From positions 1-64,000 of the forward strand of contig NZ_MNPU01000020.1 in NCBI RefSeq assembly GCF_001983165.1: a DNA stretch of 64,000 nucleotides, given 5' to 3'. Under the pieces are notes generated by a model. The model did no database searches and had not been told where the DNA came from. It saw only the letters and a program-made list of their open reading frames with translations. This document shows positions 37,705-47,255 of the stretch, in pieces. The stretch is from Pseudomonas gessardii (GTDB lineage: Bacteria > Pseudomonadota > Gammaproteobacteria > Pseudomonadales > Pseudomonadaceae). The translations under genes and the position numbers were made by a program. Numbering within the stretch: the stretch's first letter is position 1; each line of letters begins with the position of its first letter.

Positions 37705-38832
37705 ATGACGCGACATCCACATGTTTGGATGGGCTTACTCTTGTGGTCAGTATTCAGCCAGGCGCAAGCCGCCTGGACGGTGAATATGGCACCAGGGGCC
37801 ACTGAAGTCAGTCACGCCGTGTTCGACCTGCACATGACCATTTTCTGGATCTGTGTGGTGATCGGCATCATCGTGTTTGGCGCCATGTTCTGGTCGATGA
37901 TTATGCATCGCCGCTCCACGGGCCAGGTGGCGGCCAAGTTCCACGAAAGTACGACGGTGGAAATTCTCTGGACCGTAGTGCCCTTGCTGATCCTCGTCGC
38001 CATGGCTGTTCCGGCGACCAAGACCCTGATCAACATCTACGACAGCAGTGAGTCGGATATCGATATCCAGGTCACCGGCTATCAGTGGAAGTGGCACTAC
38101 AAATACCTGGGCCAGGACGTCGAGTTCTTCAGCAACCTGGCCACCCCCGCCGAGCAGATCCATAACCAGGCCACCAAGGGCGAACACTACCTGCTGGAAG
38201 TCGACCAGCCGCTGGTGCTGCCGGTGGGCGCCAAGGTGCGCTTTTTGGTGACCGCCGCCGACGTGATCCACTCCTGGTGGGTGCCGGCGTTTGCGGTCAA
38301 GCGCGATGCCATCCCCGGCTTCGTCAACGAGGCCTGGACCCGGGTCGACAAGCCCGGGATCTACCGTGGCCAGTGTGCGGAGCTGTGCGGCAAGGACCAC
38401 GGGTTCATGCCCATCGTGGTCGAGGTCAAGTCCAAGGCCGACTACGCAACCTGGCTCGACGAGCGCAAGGTCGAGGCTGCCAAGCTCAAGGAGCTGACCT
38501 CCAAAGAGTGGACGCTCGAAGAGCTGGTAGCCCGTGGCGACAAGGTCTACCACACCACCTGCGTGGCCTGTCACCAGGCCGAAGGCCAGGGCCTGCCGCC
38601 GATGTTCCCGGCGCTCAAAGGCTCGAAAATCGCCACTGGGCCGGCGGCAGACCACCTGAACATCGTCTACCACGGCAAGCCCGGCACGGCGATGGCGGCC
38701 TTCGGCAAGCAACTGTCGGAAGTCGATATTGCAGCGGTGGTGACTTACGAGCGTAACGCCTGGGGCAACAACAAAGGCGACATGGTCACGCCTAAAGACG
38801 TGCTGGCCATCAAACAGGCGCAAAGCCAATGA
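37705..38832 (+). CDS. coxB: Cytochrome c oxidase subunit II with fused cytochrome c domain (caa3 type)
   Basis: 375 residues: signal peptide, two membrane helices (about residues 45-65 and 85-108), a cupredoxin domain with CuA ligands in GQCAELCGKDHGF (Cys224, Cys228) and His189, then a C-terminal c-type heme domain with CVACH at 286-290. Takes electrons from cytochrome c to the subunit I heme. GGGGAACCCGCA is the likely ribosome site. First gene of the operon. Confidence 0.96.
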   Translation: MTRHPHVWMGLLLWSVFSQAQAAWTVNMAPGATEVSHAVFDLHMTIFWICVVIGIIVFGAMFWSMIMHRRSTGQVAAKFHESTTVEILWTVVPLLILVAMAVPATKTLINIYDSSESDIDIQVTGYQWKWHYKYLGQDVEFFSNLATPAEQIHNQATKGEHYLLEVDQPLVLPVGAKVRFLVTAADVIHSWWVPAFAVKRDAIPGFVNEAWTRVDKPGIYRGQCAELCGKDHGFMPIVVEVKSKADYATWLDERKVEAAKLKELTSKEWTLEELVARGDKVYHTTCVACHQAEGQGLPPMFPALKGSKIATGPAADHLNIVYHGKPGTAMAAFGKQLSEVDIAAVVTYERNAWGNNKGDMVTPKDVLAIKQAQSQ

Positions 38833-38890
38833 ACCTCTTCATTGCGTATGCCCTGAATCGCCCTACCCATCCGCTTGCAGGAGAACGGCC

Positions 38891-40480
38891 ATGAGCACTG
38901 TGATCGATGACCACGGTCATGCCGCTGACCACGCCCACGGCCCCGCCAAGGGCCTGATGCGCTGGGTGCTGACCACCAACCACAAAGATATCGGGACCAT
39001 GTACCTGTGGTTCAGTTTCGCCATGTTCCTGCTCGGCGGCTCGTTCGCCATGGTGATCCGCGCCGAGCTGTTCCAGCCGGGCTTGCAGATCGTCGAGCCG
39101 GCGTTCTTCAACCAGATGACCACCATGCATGGCCTGATCATGGTGTTTGGCGCGGTGATGCCGGCGTTTGTCGGCCTGGCCAACTGGATGATCCCGCTGA
39201 TGATCGGTGCGCCGGACATGGCCCTGCCGCGCATGAACAACTTCAGCTTCTGGCTGCTGCCGGCGGCGTTCCTGCTGCTGGTCTCGACCCTGTTCAGCCC
39301 GGGCGGCGGGCCGAACTTTGGCTGGACCTTCTATGCCCCGCTCTCCACCACCTACGCCCCGGAAAGCGTGACGTTCTTTATCTTCGCCATCCACCTGATG
39401 GGTATCAGCTCGATCATGGGCGCGATCAACGTGGTCGCCACCATCCTCAACCTGCGTGCCCCGGGCATGACCCTGATGAAGATGCCGCTGTTTGTCTGGA
39501 CCTGGCTGATCACCGCCTTCCTGCTGATTGCGGTGATGCCGGTGCTGGCCGGTTGCGTGACCATGATGCTGATGGATATCCACTTTGGCACCAGCTTCTT
39601 CAGCGCTGCCGGCGGCGGTGACCCGGTGTTGTTCCAGCATGTGTTCTGGTTCTTCGGCCACCCCGAGGTGTACATCATGATCCTGCCGGCCTTCGGCGCC
39701 GTCAGCTCGATCATCCCGACCTTTTCGCGCAAGCCGCTGTTTGGCTACACTTCGATGGTCTATGCCACGGCGAGCATCGCGTTCCTGTCGTTTATCGTGT
39801 GGGCGCACCATATGTTCGTGGTGGGTATTCCGTTGGTGGGCGAGTTGTTCTTCATGTACGCCACCCTGCTGATCGCGGTGCCCACCGGGGTCAAGGTGTT
39901 CAACTGGGTCAGCACCATGTGGCAAGGCTCGCTGACCTTTGAGACGCCGATGCTGTTTGCCGTGGCCTTTGTGATCCTGTTCACCATCGGCGGCTTTTCC
40001 GGGCTGATGCTGGCCATCGCCCCGGCGGACTTCCAGTACCACGACACCTACTTTGTAGTGGCGCATTTCCATTACGTACTGGTGCCCGGCGCAATCTTCG
40101 GGATCTTCGCCTCGGCCTACTACTGGCTGCCGAAATGGACCGGCCATATGTACGACGAAACCCTGGGCAAGCTGCATTTCTGGCTGTCGTTCGTGGGCAT
40201 GAACATGGCGTTCTTCCCCATGCACTTTGTGGGGCTGGCCGGTATGCCACGGCGGGTGCCGGACTACAACCTGCAGTTCGCCGACTTCAACATGGTGTCG
40301 TCGATTGGTGCCTTTATGTTCGGCGCCACGCAGATCTTCTTCCTGTTTATCGTGATCAAGTGCATCCGTGGCGGCAAGCCGGCGCCGGCCAAGCCGTGGG
40401 ATGGCGCCGAAGGGCTGGAGTGGAGCGTGCCTTCGCCAGCGCCGTACCACACCTTCACCACACCGCCGGAGGTCAAATGA
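38891..40480 (+). CDS. ctaD: Cytochrome c oxidase subunit I (aa3/caa3)
   Basis: 529 residues, 12 membrane helices. Carries heme a, heme a3 and CuB and pumps protons. HGLIMVFGAVMP near residue 78 contains a heme a ligand; FFGHPEVYIMILP holds the CuB His cross-linked to Tyr; WAHHMFVVG gives the other CuB histidines; and YHDTYFVVAHFHYVLV gives the two heme histidines. Its TGA stop overlaps an ATG beginning a small open frame. Confidence 0.97.
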   Translation: MSTVIDDHGHAADHAHGPAKGLMRWVLTTNHKDIGTMYLWFSFAMFLLGGSFAMVIRAELFQPGLQIVEPAFFNQMTTMHGLIMVFGAVMPAFVGLANWMIPLMIGAPDMALPRMNNFSFWLLPAAFLLLVSTLFSPGGGPNFGWTFYAPLSTTYAPESVTFFIFAIHLMGISSIMGAINVVATILNLRAPGMTLMKMPLFVWTWLITAFLLIAVMPVLAGCVTMMLMDIHFGTSFFSAAGGGDPVLFQHVFWFFGHPEVYIMILPAFGAVSSIIPTFSRKPLFGYTSMVYATASIAFLSFIVWAHHMFVVGIPLVGELFFMYATLLIAVPTGVKVFNWVSTMWQGSLTFETPMLFAVAFVILFTIGGFSGLMLAIAPADFQYHDTYFVVAHFHYVLVPGAIFGIFASAYYWLPKWTGHMYDETLGKLHFWLSFVGMNMAFFPMHFVGLAGMPRRVPDYNLQFADFNMVSSIGAFMFGATQIFFLFIVIKCIRGGKPAPAKPWDGAEGLEWSVPSPAPYHTFTTPPEVK

Positions 40481-40620
40481 ACCCGGTCATGAAAACACCG
40501 CCGCCGCCCTGTGGGAGCGGGCTTGCCCGCGATGACGGCCTCAAGATCCGCCGCGAACTTGAAGCCCTCATCGCAGGCAAGCCCACAGAAAAGCCAAGAG
40601 TAGGTGGGCGCCATGGCTGA
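40477..40620 (+). CDS. Small 47-codon frame interrupted by a REP, between ctaD and ctaG
   Basis: Starts with an ATG that overlaps the ctaD TGA (ATGA) and ends at 40620, eight bases inside ctaG. The first 11 residues (MNPVMKTPPPP) are followed by 26 residues that are simply translation of the REP at 40510. Other bacteria have small oxidase-assembly genes at this place, so this may be a remnant invaded by the repeat. No proof that it is translated. Confidence 0.35.
   Translation: MNPVMKTPPPPCGSGLARDDGLKIRRELEALIAGKPTEKPRVGGRHG
40510..40587. repeat. REP pair inside the cox operon
   Basis: TGTGGGAGCGGGCTTGCCCG at 40510 and the inverted ATCGCAGGCAAGCCCACA ending at 40587 form a hairpin between ctaD and ctaG on the transcript. 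The 136-bp gap between these genes is otherwise nearly empty. Confidence 0.8.
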
Positions 40621-41164
40621 TTCCGTGCCCCTCAACCGCCTGGTCACGCGCCTGTTGATCCTGGTGCTGGCGATGTTCGCCTTCGGCTTTGCCCTGGTGC
40701 CGATCTACGACGTGATGTGCAAGGCCTTCGGCATCAATGGCAAGACCGCCGGGCAGTACGAAGGCTCACAGGTGGTCGACCCGTCGCGCCAGATACGGGT
40801 GCAGTTCCTGTCGACCAATGCCATCGATATGGTCTGGGAATTCCACTCCAAGGCCGACGAGATTGTGGTCCACCCCGGCGCGGTCAACGAAATGGTGTTC
40901 GTGGCCTTCAACCCCACCGACAAGCCGATGACGGCCCAGGCGATCCCGAGTATTTCCCCGGCCGAAGCGGCGATGTACTTCCACAAGACCGAGTGTTTTT
41001 GCTTTACCCAGCAAGTGCTGCAACCGGGAGAGCGCATCGAGATGCCGGTGCGCTTCATTGTCGATCGCGACATGCCCAAGGATGTGAAGCATTTGACCCT
41101 GGCGTACACGCTGTTCGATATCACTGCGCGCCAACCGCCCGTGGCTGTCCATACCGGCGGCTAG
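40613..41164 (+). CDS. ctaG: Cytochrome c oxidase copper chaperone CtaG (Cox11)
   Basis: 183 residues from ATG 40613 (MADSVPLNRL), with AGGTGGG 5-10 nt upstream. One N-terminal membrane helix, then a periplasmic immunoglobulin-like domain. The Cu(I) site KTECFCFTQQ lies near residue 125; the single additional cysteine in DVMCKAFG is typical. Delivers copper to the CuB site of subunit I. Confidence 0.96.
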   Translation: MADSVPLNRLVTRLLILVLAMFAFGFALVPIYDVMCKAFGINGKTAGQYEGSQVVDPSRQIRVQFLSTNAIDMVWEFHSKADEIVVHPGAVNEMVFVAFNPTDKPMTAQAIPSISPAEAAMYFHKTECFCFTQQVLQPGERIEMPVRFIVDRDMPKDVKHLTLAYTLFDITARQPPVAVHTGG

Positions 41165-41198
41165 GCGTGCCTGCGGGCTCGATTAGGAGAACGGATAC

Positions 41199-42086
41199 AT
41201 GTCGACTCATGATACGTACTACGTACCAGCGCAAAGCAAGTGGCCAATAATTGCCACGTTTGGGCTGTTGATCACCGTGTATGGCCTGGGTGTATGGTTC
41301 AACGACCTCAAGGCGGCCCGCCCGGAATCCCACGGCCCGCTGATCTTTTTCGTCGGCAGCCTGCTGCTGGCCTACATGATGTTTGGCTGGTTTGGCGCGG
41401 TGATCAAGGAAAGCCGCGCCGGGTTGTATAGCGCGCAGATGGACCGCTCGTTCCGCTGGGGCATGACCTGGTTCATCTTTTCCGAGGTGATGTTTTTTAT
41501 CGCGTTCTTTGGCGCGCTGTTCTATGTGCGGCACATGTCGGCGCCATGGCTGGCCGGCGAAGGGTCCAAGGGCATTGCCCATATGCTGTGGCCCAATTTC
41601 GAGTTCGCCTGGCCGCTGCTCAACAACCCGGACCCCAAGCTGTTTCCGGCGCCGGAAGGCACCATCAGCCCGTGGGGCCTGCCGTTGGTCAACACCATCT
41701 TGCTGGTGAGTTCCAGCGTGACCATCACCATTGCCCACCACGCCCTGCGCAAGGGCCATCGCGGCGCGCTGAAGATCTGGCTGGCGCTCACCGTGTTGCT
41801 GGGGGTGGCGTTCCTGGGGTTCCAGGCCGAGGAATATATCCACGCCTATAAAGAGCTGGGCCTGACCCTGGGCTCGGGAGTGTATGGCGCGACATTCTTC
41901 ATGCTCACGGGCTTTCACGGCGCCCACGTGACCATCGGCACGATCATTTTGTTCGTGATGCTGATGCGCATCCTCAAGGGGCATTTCAATGCCGAGCATC
42001 AGTTCGGTTTCGAGGCGGCCAGTTGGTATTGGCACTTTGTCGACGTGGTGTGGATCGGTTTGTTTTTCTTCGTCTACGTGCTGTAG
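41199..42086 (+). CDS. ctaE: Cytochrome c oxidase subunit III
   Basis: 295 residues with seven membrane spans. MSTHDTYYVPAQSKWPI at the N-terminus, ESRAGLYSAQMDRSFRWGM, FFMLTGFHGAHVTIGTIIL and EAASWYWHFVDVVWIGLFF are standard subunit III segments. It completes the core oxidase. AGGAGAACGGATAC precedes the ATG. Confidence 0.96.
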   Translation: MSTHDTYYVPAQSKWPIIATFGLLITVYGLGVWFNDLKAARPESHGPLIFFVGSLLLAYMMFGWFGAVIKESRAGLYSAQMDRSFRWGMTWFIFSEVMFFIAFFGALFYVRHMSAPWLAGEGSKGIAHMLWPNFEFAWPLLNNPDPKLFPAPEGTISPWGLPLVNTILLVSSSVTITIAHHALRKGHRGALKIWLALTVLLGVAFLGFQAEEYIHAYKELGLTLGSGVYGATFFMLTGFHGAHVTIGTIILFVMLMRILKGHFNAEHQFGFEAASWYWHFVDVVWIGLFFFVYVL

Positions 42087-42091
42087 CGCAT

Positions 42092-42295
42092 TTACCAGGG
42101 GGCGTGGGACACCAGTTGGCCGCTGAAGAACCCCCAGGTGATCAGCGCCAGGGTGATCACGGCCAGCACCACACGCACGGTCAAGGCGGTGACGAGGCGA
42201 TTGGAGTGGCCCTCGTCCTTGACCAGGAAGAACAAGCCACTGAACAGGCTCACAACGGTAGCGATCAGCATCAGGGCGATAGCGGCTTTGAGCAT
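42092..42295 (-). CDS. DUF2909 twin transmembrane protein
   Basis: 67 residues with two hydrophobic helices separated by VKDEGHSNRLVTALTVR. This family often lies within cox operons, on the opposite strand, as here between ctaE (5 bp away) and the SURF1 gene. Function unknown; presumably inner membrane. Confidence 0.88.
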   Translation of the reverse strand: MLKAAIALMLIATVVSLFSGLFFLVKDEGHSNRLVTALTVRVVLAVITLALITWGFFSGQLVSHAPW

Positions 42296-42379
42296 GGTCA
42301 GGCTCCAGGGCTCTTATTTTGAGGGGCGGGCAATGAGATTCAGTATAGCCAGCGCAGCATCGACCTTCGTGGTAACGCC

Positions 42380-43120
42380 ATGAAACGCTTTCGCCCCGGG
42401 ATTGCACCGACGTTGGTGGTGCTGGTGTTGTTGCCGCTGATGGTGTTCCTGGGTTTTTGGCAAGTGTCCCGTGGCCAGGAAAAACAGGCGCTGCTCCAGA
42501 GCTACGCCGAGCGTCGGGCGGCGCAGCCCATCAGCGTCGAGCAACTGGAGGCGGTGGCGGATCCGGCCTTTCGCCGGGTGCAGTTGCGCGGGCAGTTCGA
42601 CGCCGGGCACAGCGTGCTGCTGGATAACCGCATGCGCGACGGCAAGGCGGGCGTCGAGTTGTTGCAACCCTTTCATGACCAGGCCAGCGGCCAGTGGCTG
42701 CTGCTCAATCGCGGCTGGCTACCGTGGCCGGATCGGCGCACGCCGCCAGCCTTCACCACCCCCAACCAGCCTTTGAATATCAACGCCTGGGTATATGTCG
42801 CCCCGGGCGAGACGTTTCAGTTGCATGCCGACCCGGCAGCCGCGCAATGGCCGCGCCTGTTGACGGTGTTGCACCCGCAGGTGTTGTGGGCCGAGCTGGA
42901 GCGTAGCGGGTTTGCCTTTGAGCTGCGGGCCGAAGCGGGCCCCGCGACCTATGAAACCCAGTGGCCGGTAGTGGCCATGGGGCCGGAAAAACACCTGGGG
43001 TATGCCGTGCAGTGGTTCGCCATGGCGCTGGCGCTGCTGGGCCTTTACCTCTACCTCGGCTGGCACAACGCAAGGGAGAAGCACCATGGGAGCGGCCATG
43101 AATCCACTCAACATGTCTGA
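42380..43120 (+). CDS. SURF1-family oxidase assembly protein
   Basis: 246 residues. Two membrane helices at the ends (residues 11-30 and 212-230) flank a periplasmic domain containing LDNRMRDGKAGVELLQPF and LNRGWLPW, hallmarks of SURF1. Helps to insert heme A into subunit I. Overlaps the start of the next gene by 35 bp. Confidence 0.92.
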   Translation: MKRFRPGIAPTLVVLVLLPLMVFLGFWQVSRGQEKQALLQSYAERRAAQPISVEQLEAVADPAFRRVQLRGQFDAGHSVLLDNRMRDGKAGVELLQPFHDQASGQWLLLNRGWLPWPDRRTPPAFTTPNQPLNINAWVYVAPGETFQLHADPAAAQWPRLLTVLHPQVLWAELERSGFAFELRAEAGPATYETQWPVVAMGPEKHLGYAVQWFAMALALLGLYLYLGWHNAREKHHGSGHESTQHV

Positions 43121-43679
43121 CACGCCGGCGGCGCCCAATCGCAGCAAGGGGCGCTGGCAACTGATCCTGATCCTGCTGATGGTGATCGGCCCGATGGTGC
43201 TGGCGACCCTGATGTACAAGTTGCAGTTCTGGGTGCCGGACAACCGCAGCGATCATGGCGAGATGATCGGTAATGGCCAGACCCGCGCCGATATCGGCGT
43301 GCAGGCCGACGAGCAGCGCTGGCAACTGCTGGTCACCGCGCCTGCGGCCTGCGCCGCCGATTGCCGGCAGTTGGTCTACCTTGCGCGCCAGCTGCAGATC
43401 GGCCTGGGGCGTGATGCGTCCCGCGCCAGCCATGCCCTGGCCAGTGCGCAGCCGGTCGGCGCCGAGTATGAGGCCAAGTTGCAGGCCGAGTATCCGCAGT
43501 TGCAGCGTTTGCCCCTGGACCTGCCGACTTTCAAGCAGAACGCTGCCGCACCGGGTGATGCGCAACTGTGGATCGTCGACCCCCACGGCAACCTGGTGCT
43601 GCGCTACGACGCCCGGGTCAAGGGCAAGGACCTGCTCAACGACCTGCGCCACCTGCTGAAACTGTCGAATATCGGATAA
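43086..43679 (+). CDS. Conserved membrane-anchored protein of the cox cluster
   Basis: 197 residues from ATG 43086 (AAGGGAG 8 nt upstream); an ATG at 43098 with GGGAGC upstream is equally possible. One N-terminal helix (LILILLMVIGPMVLATLMY), then a periplasmic thioredoxin-like domain without the CXXC of Sco proteins; CAADCRQLVYLARQ has cysteines spaced four residues apart and may bind copper. Equivalent to PA0111 by position. Likely an assembly factor; not proven. Confidence 0.82.
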   Translation: MGAAMNPLNMSDTPAAPNRSKGRWQLILILLMVIGPMVLATLMYKLQFWVPDNRSDHGEMIGNGQTRADIGVQADEQRWQLLVTAPAACAADCRQLVYLARQLQIGLGRDASRASHALASAQPVGAEYEAKLQAEYPQLQRLPLDLPTFKQNAAAPGDAQLWIVDPHGNLVLRYDARVKGKDLLNDLRHLLKLSNIG

Positions 43680-43689
43680 GGGCATCGTC

Positions 43690-44769
43690 ATGGCCAAACC
43701 TGGATTTCGCCTCGCGCTGTTTGCCACCCTGCTGGCGCTGATTGTGGTGCTTTTGGGCGCCTACACGCGCCTGACCCATGCCGGCCTCGGTTGCCCGGAC
43801 TGGCCGGGTTGCTATGGCTTTATCAGCGTGCCGAAAAGCGAGGCCCAACTGGCCCATGCCGAGCTGCACTTTCCCGACGCGCCGGTGGAGGCCGACAAGG
43901 GCTGGAACGAGATGATCCATCGTTATGCGGCGGGCACCCTGGGGCTGTTGATCGCGCTGTTGGCCACCCGTGCCTGGACCCATCGGCGGCATCCGGGGCA
44001 ACCCTTGAAGCTGCCGTTGTTCCTGCTGGCGGTGGTGTTTGCCCAGGCGGCCTTTGGCATGTGGACGGTGACCCTCAAGCTGTGGCCGCAGGTGGTCACC
44101 GGGCATTTGCTGGGGGGCTTTGCCACCTTGAGCCTGTTGTTTCTACTGACCCTGCGCCTGTCCGGGGTCTTGCCGGCGCTGATCGTGCCCCGGCGCTTGC
44201 AGTATTGGGCCACGGCCGGCCTGGTGCTGGTGATCGGGCAGATCGCCCTGGGTGGCTGGGTCAGTTCCAACTATGCGGCGGTGGCCTGTATTGACTTGCC
44301 GACCTGCCATGGCGAGTGGTGGCCGGCGGCGGATTTTGCCAATGGCTTCCACCTGACCCAGCATATCGGCCCCAACTACCTGGGCGGGCAACTGGACAGT
44401 GATGCGCGCACGGCGATTCACCTGACCCATCGCCTGGGCGCGCTGGTGGTGACTGTGGCGCTGCTGGGCCTGGCCTGGCAGCTCAAGGCGGTGGGCATGA
44501 CCCGCCTGGCGGGCCTGCTGCTGGTCGCCCTGGCCGTGCAGATCGGCCTGGGCTTGAGCAATGTGTACTTTCATTTGCCGCTGCCGGTGGCGGTCGCCCA
44601 TAACGCCGGCGGTGCAGCCTTGTTGCTGACCCTGGTGCTGGTCAATTACCACGCCCGTACCAGCCTGGTGCGGGTCCGTCATCAGGTGCCGTTCGGTTGG
44701 CGCTTCAGCCCGCGCAAACACGTCTCGGGCCTGATTACCCTTAAAGGAGAGATGCCATGGCGACCTTGA
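43690..44769 (+). CDS. ctaA: Heme A synthase (COX15/CtaA)
   Basis: 359 residues with eight membrane helices and the histidines that bind heme b and heme o/a: [20 protein letters not shown] at the start, [21 protein letters not shown] and [10 protein letters not shown]. Oxidises heme O to heme A. Its end overlaps the ctaB start by 13 bp, so heme O synthesis and conversion are co-expressed. Confidence 0.95.
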   Translation: MAKPGFRLALFATLLALIVVLLGAYTRLTHAGLGCPDWPGCYGFISVPKSEAQLAHAELHFPDAPVEADKGWNEMIHRYAAGTLGLLIALLATRAWTHRRHPGQPLKLPLFLLAVVFAQAAFGMWTVTLKLWPQVVTGHLLGGFATLSLLFLLTLRLSGVLPALIVPRRLQYWATAGLVLVIGQIALGGWVSSNYAAVACIDLPTCHGEWWPAADFANGFHLTQHIGPNYLGGQLDSDARTAIHLTHRLGALVVTVALLGLAWQLKAVGMTRLAGLLLVALAVQIGLGLSNVYFHLPLPVAVAHNAGGAALLLTLVLVNYHARTSLVRVRHQVPFGWRFSPRKHVSGLITLKGEMPWRP

Positions 44770-45656
44770 TTGGCGCACGTCACAGCCAGGCGATCTGGCG
44801 CGACTACCTGGAGCTGACCAAGCCCAAGGTGGTAGTGCTGATGCTGATCACCTCGCTGGTGGGCATGTTTCTCGCCACCCGCGCCGGGGTGCCGTGGCCG
44901 GTGCTGATCTTCGGCAACCTGGGGATTGCCCTGTGTGCCGGCGGCGCGGCGGCGGTCAACCATGTGGTGGACCGGCGCATCGACGCACTGATGGCGCGCA
45001 CCCACAAGCGGCCGCTGGCTGAAGGCCGGGTTTCCCCGGCCGCCGCGCTGATATTTGCCCTGGCGCTGGCAGTGGCCGGGCTGGGCCTGTTGCTGGCGTT
45101 TACCAACCCCTTGGCGGCCTGGCTGACCCTGGCCTCGCTGCTGGGCTATGCGGTGATCTACACCGGCTTTCTCAAGCGGGCGACGCCGCAGAACATCGTG
45201 ATCGGCGGCCTGGCCGGCGCGGCGCCACCGTTGCTCGGCTGGGTGGCGGTCACCGGGCATGTGAGTGCCGAACCGTTGCTGCTGGTGCTGATTATCTTTG
45301 CCTGGACCCCGCCACACTTCTGGGCCCTGGCCATCCATCGCAAGGAGGAATATGCCAAGGCCGATATCCCGATGCTGCCGGTAACCCACGGCGAGCACTA
45401 CACCAAGGTGCATATCCTGCTCTATACCTTCGCGCTGCTGGCGGTGAGCCTGATGCCCTATGTGATCCACATGAGCGGGCTGTTGTACCTGGGTTGTGCG
45501 CTGGTTTTGGGCGCACGCTTTCTGCAATGGGCCTGGGTGCTGTACCGTGGCAGTCGGCCGCACGCGGCGATCAATACCTTCAAGTACTCTATCTGGTACC
45601 TGTTTTTGCTATTTATCGCCCTGCTCGTAGACCACTACTTATTGTTGAACCTATGA
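44757..45656 (+). CDS. ctaB: Protoheme IX farnesyltransferase (heme O synthase)
   Basis: 299 residues, UbiA-type prenyltransferase with nine hydrophobic helices. [20 protein letters not shown] carries the first Asp-rich motif, and [15 protein letters not shown] follows the second. Adds a farnesyl group to heme b. AAAGGAGATGCC is the ribosome site, within the end of ctaA. Stop overlaps the Sco start (ATGA). Confidence 0.95.
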   Translation: MATLIGARHSQAIWRDYLELTKPKVVVLMLITSLVGMFLATRAGVPWPVLIFGNLGIALCAGGAAAVNHVVDRRIDALMARTHKRPLAEGRVSPAAALIFALALAVAGLGLLLAFTNPLAAWLTLASLLGYAVIYTGFLKRATPQNIVIGGLAGAAPPLLGWVAVTGHVSAEPLLLVLIIFAWTPPHFWALAIHRKEEYAKADIPMLPVTHGEHYTKVHILLYTFALLAVSLMPYVIHMSGLLYLGCALVLGARFLQWAWVLYRGSRPHAAINTFKYSIWYLFLLFIALLVDHYLLLNL

Positions 45657-46288
45657 CTCGAACTCAAAAAACTGTCTTTATCCTGGTGGCCCTGGTGGCG
45701 TTGATCATGGGCCTGACCGTCAACAAAGTCCTGTCTGGCAAAGGCCAGGGCGACCCTACGGCGTTGGTCGATGCAGGGATTATCCTGCTGCCGCAAAGCC
45801 GCCAGCTGCCGCCTGTGACCATGACCAACCAGGACGGCCAGCCGGTGCTGGTCAATGAGTTGAAGGGCAAGTGGAGCGTGCTGTTCTTTGGCTACACCTT
45901 CTGCCCGGACATCTGCCCGACCACCCTCGCCCAACTGCGGCAGATCAAGAGCGAGCTGCCCAAGGACGTGGTGGATAAGCTGCAGGTGATCCTGGTCAGC
46001 GTTGACCCGCACCGCGATACCCCGACGCAGCTCAAGCAGTACCTGAGCTACTTCGATCCGCAATTTGCAGGCCTGACCGGGGCGAATGTGGAGGATGTGC
46101 AGAAGGTCTCGAATGCGGTGAGCATTCCGTTTATCCCGGCGGATACCAGCAAGCCGAACTACACCGTCGACCACAGCGGCAACCTGGCGTTGATCGGGCC
46201 GGATGGTACCCAGCGTGGGTTTATCCGTGCGCCGTTGAATAACCAGAAGCTGGTGGCGCAGTTGCCGGGGTTGTTGCAGCGCAACTAG
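45653..46288 (+). CDS. SCO1/SenC copper chaperone
   Basis: 211 residues from the ATG at 45653, four-base overlap with ctaB. One N-terminal anchor helix and a thioredoxin-fold domain with CPDIC (Cys84, Cys88) and a histidine in DHSGN near residue 172: the three Cu ligands for loading the CuA centre of subunit II. Last gene of the oxidase operon. Confidence 0.95.
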   Translation: MTRTQKTVFILVALVALIMGLTVNKVLSGKGQGDPTALVDAGIILLPQSRQLPPVTMTNQDGQPVLVNELKGKWSVLFFGYTFCPDICPTTLAQLRQIKSELPKDVVDKLQVILVSVDPHRDTPTQLKQYLSYFDPQFAGLTGANVEDVQKVSNAVSIPFIPADTSKPNYTVDHSGNLALIGPDGTQRGFIRAPLNNQKLVAQLPGLLQRN

Positions 46289-46304
46289 CTGACAACACCG
46301 ATCA

Positions 46305-46397
46305 AGTGTGGGAGCTGGTTTGCCTGCGATAGCGTCAGGTCAGCCAGCCTCTTGGTTGCTGACCCACCGTTATCGCAGGCAAGCCAGCTCCCACACT
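46305..46397. repeat. Paired REP between Sco gene and metQ
   Basis: AGTGTGGGAGCTGGTTTGCCTGC and its inverted copy ATCGCAGGCAAGCCAGCTCCCACACT enclose about 40 nt. Located at the junction of the two blocks of gene order described in the summary. Confidence 0.85.
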
Positions 46398-46431
46398 TTG
46401 CTTTGCTCGGCTTCAGAGAGCGTATTTCAGA

Positions 46432-47205
46432 TCAGAACGCCGGCAGGATTGCGCCTTTGTACTTCTCGTTGATGAACTTCTTCACTTCTGGAGTGTGCAG
46501 GGCCTTGACCAGCTTCTGCACCGCGTCCGAATCCTTGTTGTCCTCGCGGGTTACCAGGATGTTGACGTAAGGCGAGTCGTTGCCTTCGATCGCCAGGGCA
46601 TCCTTGGACGGGTCCAGCTTGGCTTCCAGGGCGTAGTTGGTGTTGATCAGCGCCAGGTCAACCTGGGTCAGCACGCGCGGCAGGGTGGCGGCTTCCAGTT
46701 CGCGGAATTTCAGGCCTTTTTCGTTGCCGGTGATGTCCTTGATGGTCGACAGGATATCGGTCGGGTTCTTCAAGCTGATCAGGCCCTTGTTGGCCAGCAG
46801 CAGCAACGCACGGCCGCCGTTGGTGGCGTCGTTGGGGATCACCACGTTGGCGCCGTTCGGCAGCTCGGCCAGGGTCTTGTACTTGCTGGAGTAGGCGCCC
46901 AGTGGCTCCAGGTGCACGCCGGCCACGCTCACCAGGTGGGTGCCCTTGGCCTTGTTGAACTCATCCAGGTACGGCTGGTGCTGGAAGAAGTTGGCGTCCA
47001 GGCGCTTCTCGGCCACTTGTACGTTCGGCTGCACGTAGTCGGTGAACACCTTGACCTTCAAGTCCACGCCTTGCGCGGCCAGGGCCGGCTTCACGAACTC
47101 AAGGATCTCAGCGTGCGGCACCGGTGTGGCGGCGACCGTCAGGGTCTCGGCGGCATGGGCGGAAAACGCGGCAACCGCGGCGAAAGCAACCAGTAGTTTT
47201 TTCAT
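46432..47205 (-). CDS. metQ: Methionine ABC transporter substrate-binding protein
   Basis: 257 residues from the ATG at 47205 (MKKLLVAFAAVAAFSAHAAETL). Signal peptide without an obvious lipobox. The NlpA family signatures VFTDYVQPNVQVAEKRLDANFFQHQPYL and IPNDATNGGRALLLLA are complete. Binds D/L-methionine and delivers it to MetNI. Separate from metI by 50 bp. Confidence 0.95.
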   Translation of the reverse strand: MKKLLVAFAAVAAFSAHAAETLTVAATPVPHAEILEFVKPALAAQGVDLKVKVFTDYVQPNVQVAEKRLDANFFQHQPYLDEFNKAKGTHLVSVAGVHLEPLGAYSSKYKTLAELPNGANVVIPNDATNGGRALLLLANKGLISLKNPTDILSTIKDITGNEKGLKFRELEAATLPRVLTQVDLALINTNYALEAKLDPSKDALAIEGNDSPYVNILVTREDNKDSDAVQKLVKALHTPEVKKFINEKYKGAILPAF

Positions 47206-47255
47206 CCAACAAGCTCCTTGTTCGGGCATTTGCCGGCGGTGGCCGGCCATGGCCG

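Noticed and set aside
38810..40450. 546-codon minus-strand frame opposite ctaD
   Set aside because: Shadow of the oxidase subunit I gene; the translation is rich in His, Gln and Arg with no membrane or domain pattern.
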